Source: Candidatus Omnitrophota bacterium
GTDB lineage: Bacteria; Omnitrophota; Gorgyraeia; JABMRG01
Assembly (NCBI GenBank): GCA_013202935.1
Contig: JABMRG010000075.1
Span: forward strand, 1-14,923
Reading direction: 5' to 3'
Length of the DNA stretch: 14,923 bases
Under the pieces are notes generated by a model. It was given only the letters and a program-made list of their open reading frames with translations, searched no databases and was not told the origin of the DNA. The position numbers and the translations under genes are program-made. Of this stretch, positions 14,287 through 14,923 are shown piece after piece (within the stretch, counting starts at the first letter, position 1; every line of letters starts with the position of its first letter).

Positions 14287-14923
14287 AGATCTCCTGCGTA
14301 TTAGGGTCCTCCTGCCTTTCTGGCCTTAACAGGGCCATAGGGTCTTTAAGGATACCGCTTATATGAGTCTTCTCTATATCGGTAAATACAACCTTATACC
14401 CAACTATATATGTTATAAAAACAGTAGCACCCAAAAGAGAAATAAGGAGAAGATTGACCGCTGTCAAATCAACCATTATACTCTTAATGGAGAAGAATAT
14501 GGTCCCACTTATAAGAATGGATAAGAGAAGCGGCTTAATAAAGGACTGCATCATATAGCGCCTGAGTGAAAGGCCTATTATGTTGCAGGAGTATGGAACC
14601 TGGAAAAAGACCATATAGGCTATCTGAGAAATAATAGCCGCTATAGCAATACCATATAATCCCATCGATAATACTCTGCTTAAGACTACAGCAAGAATTA
14701 TATTAAAGGCCACAAGCGAAATACTCACAATGCCTGGAATCTTTATCTTGGCATACGCTGTTGTTATGCAGCTGGAAACTGCAAATGGAAGGCAAAGAAG
14801 TACGCCTATCACATGTATAGGAAGCAGGCGCGCTGATAGATAAAAAGTATCCCCTACCCATGTAGATATTATCTGATGCGAGAAGAATATCAGGATTAAG
14901 CAGATCGGTATAGTAATAATAGA
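14276..14923 (-). CDS. Polysaccharide flippase (Wzx/MOP superfamily), C-terminal part; 5' end beyond window
   Basis: The frame is open from the right window edge to TAA at 14276, giving 215 visible residues and no start codon in the window. It is almost wholly hydrophobic, with about six TM helices. The stretch around LPIHVIGVLLCLPFAVSSCITTAYAKIKIPG, then VSISLVAFNIILAVVLSR and GIAIAAIISQIAYMVFFQVPY, fits the C-terminal half of Wzx/RfbX-type exporters, which move undecaprenyl-linked repeat units across the inner membrane. A GTG at 14812 is only an internal valine codon, because the frame continues upstream without a stop. The short soluble tail (LRPERQEDPNTQEIYES) is cytoplasmic. The position as first visible gene of the operon fits a Wzx/Wzy pathway. 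Confidence 0.87.
   Translation of the reverse strand, partial: SIITIPICLILIFFSHQIISTWVGDTFYLSARLLPIHVIGVLLCLPFAVSSCITTAYAKIKIPGIVSISLVAFNIILAVVLSRVLSMGLYGIAIAAIISQIAYMVFFQVPYSCNIIGLSLRRYMMQSFIKPLLLSILISGTIFFSIKSIMVDLTAVNLLLISLLGATVFITYIVGYKVVFTDIEKTHISGILKDPMALLRPERQEDPNTQEIYES

Noticed and set aside
14812..14923. GTG at 14812 as start of a short membrane protein
   Set aside because: The same frame continues open to the window edge with flippase-like hydrophobic sequence, so the gene is truncated by the window and this GTG is internal.

Overview
All genes in this AT-rich window lie on the minus strand, so transcription runs from high to low coordinates. I see no tRNA, rRNA, CRISPR array or insertion sequence. 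The gene content suggests an anaerobic Gram-negative-type bacterium: lipoprotein and secreted envelope proteins, a Wzx/Wzy polysaccharide cluster, and a corrinoid protein of the methyltransferase type. My guess is Candidatus Omnitrophota or a similar uncultured lineage, with low confidence, because the window holds no marker gene.

Region A (14923 down to about 4256) is one tightly packed surface-polysaccharide operon. Reading 5' to 3' it holds: a Wzx-type flippase (cut by the window edge), a GT2 glycosyltransferase, a Wzy-type polymerase, a GT4 glycosyltransferase, a split Alg14/Alg13-like pair (PssD/PssE type), a membrane-anchored TPR protein with a CBM60-like C-terminal domain, an O-antigen-ligase-family protein, a WbaP-type initiating sugar-phosphate transferase, a short SurA/EpsD-like lipoprotein without a PPIase domain, a HAMP protein without an output domain, and a small secreted HEIGH metallopeptidase. 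Gaps are 0-18 nt or the genes overlap, with several ATGA stop/start overlaps. The Wzx, Wzy and initiating transferase are consistent with a glycan built on undecaprenyl phosphate, flipped and polymerised. The TPR-CBM protein and the ligase-like protein may extend or attach it.

Region B (about 4231 to 2631) is a separate bicistronic unit encoding two secreted FecR-domain paralogues. It has a full-consensus sigma-70 promoter (TTGACA, 17 nt, TATAAT), a 10-bp palindrome in the spacer, a near-perfect Shine-Dalgarno sequence and a strong rho-independent terminator.

Region C (about 2631 to 1) starts directly after that terminator: a corrinoid (B12-binding) protein, acetyl-CoA carboxylase beta subunit AccD, and a MalK/UgpC-type ABC ATPase with a TTG start that runs off the left edge.

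The least ordinary content is the run between the sugar transferase and the terminator (minimal lipoprotein, HAMP-only membrane protein, HEIGH peptidase, FecR pair) and the TPR-CBM protein that overlaps the ligase gene.
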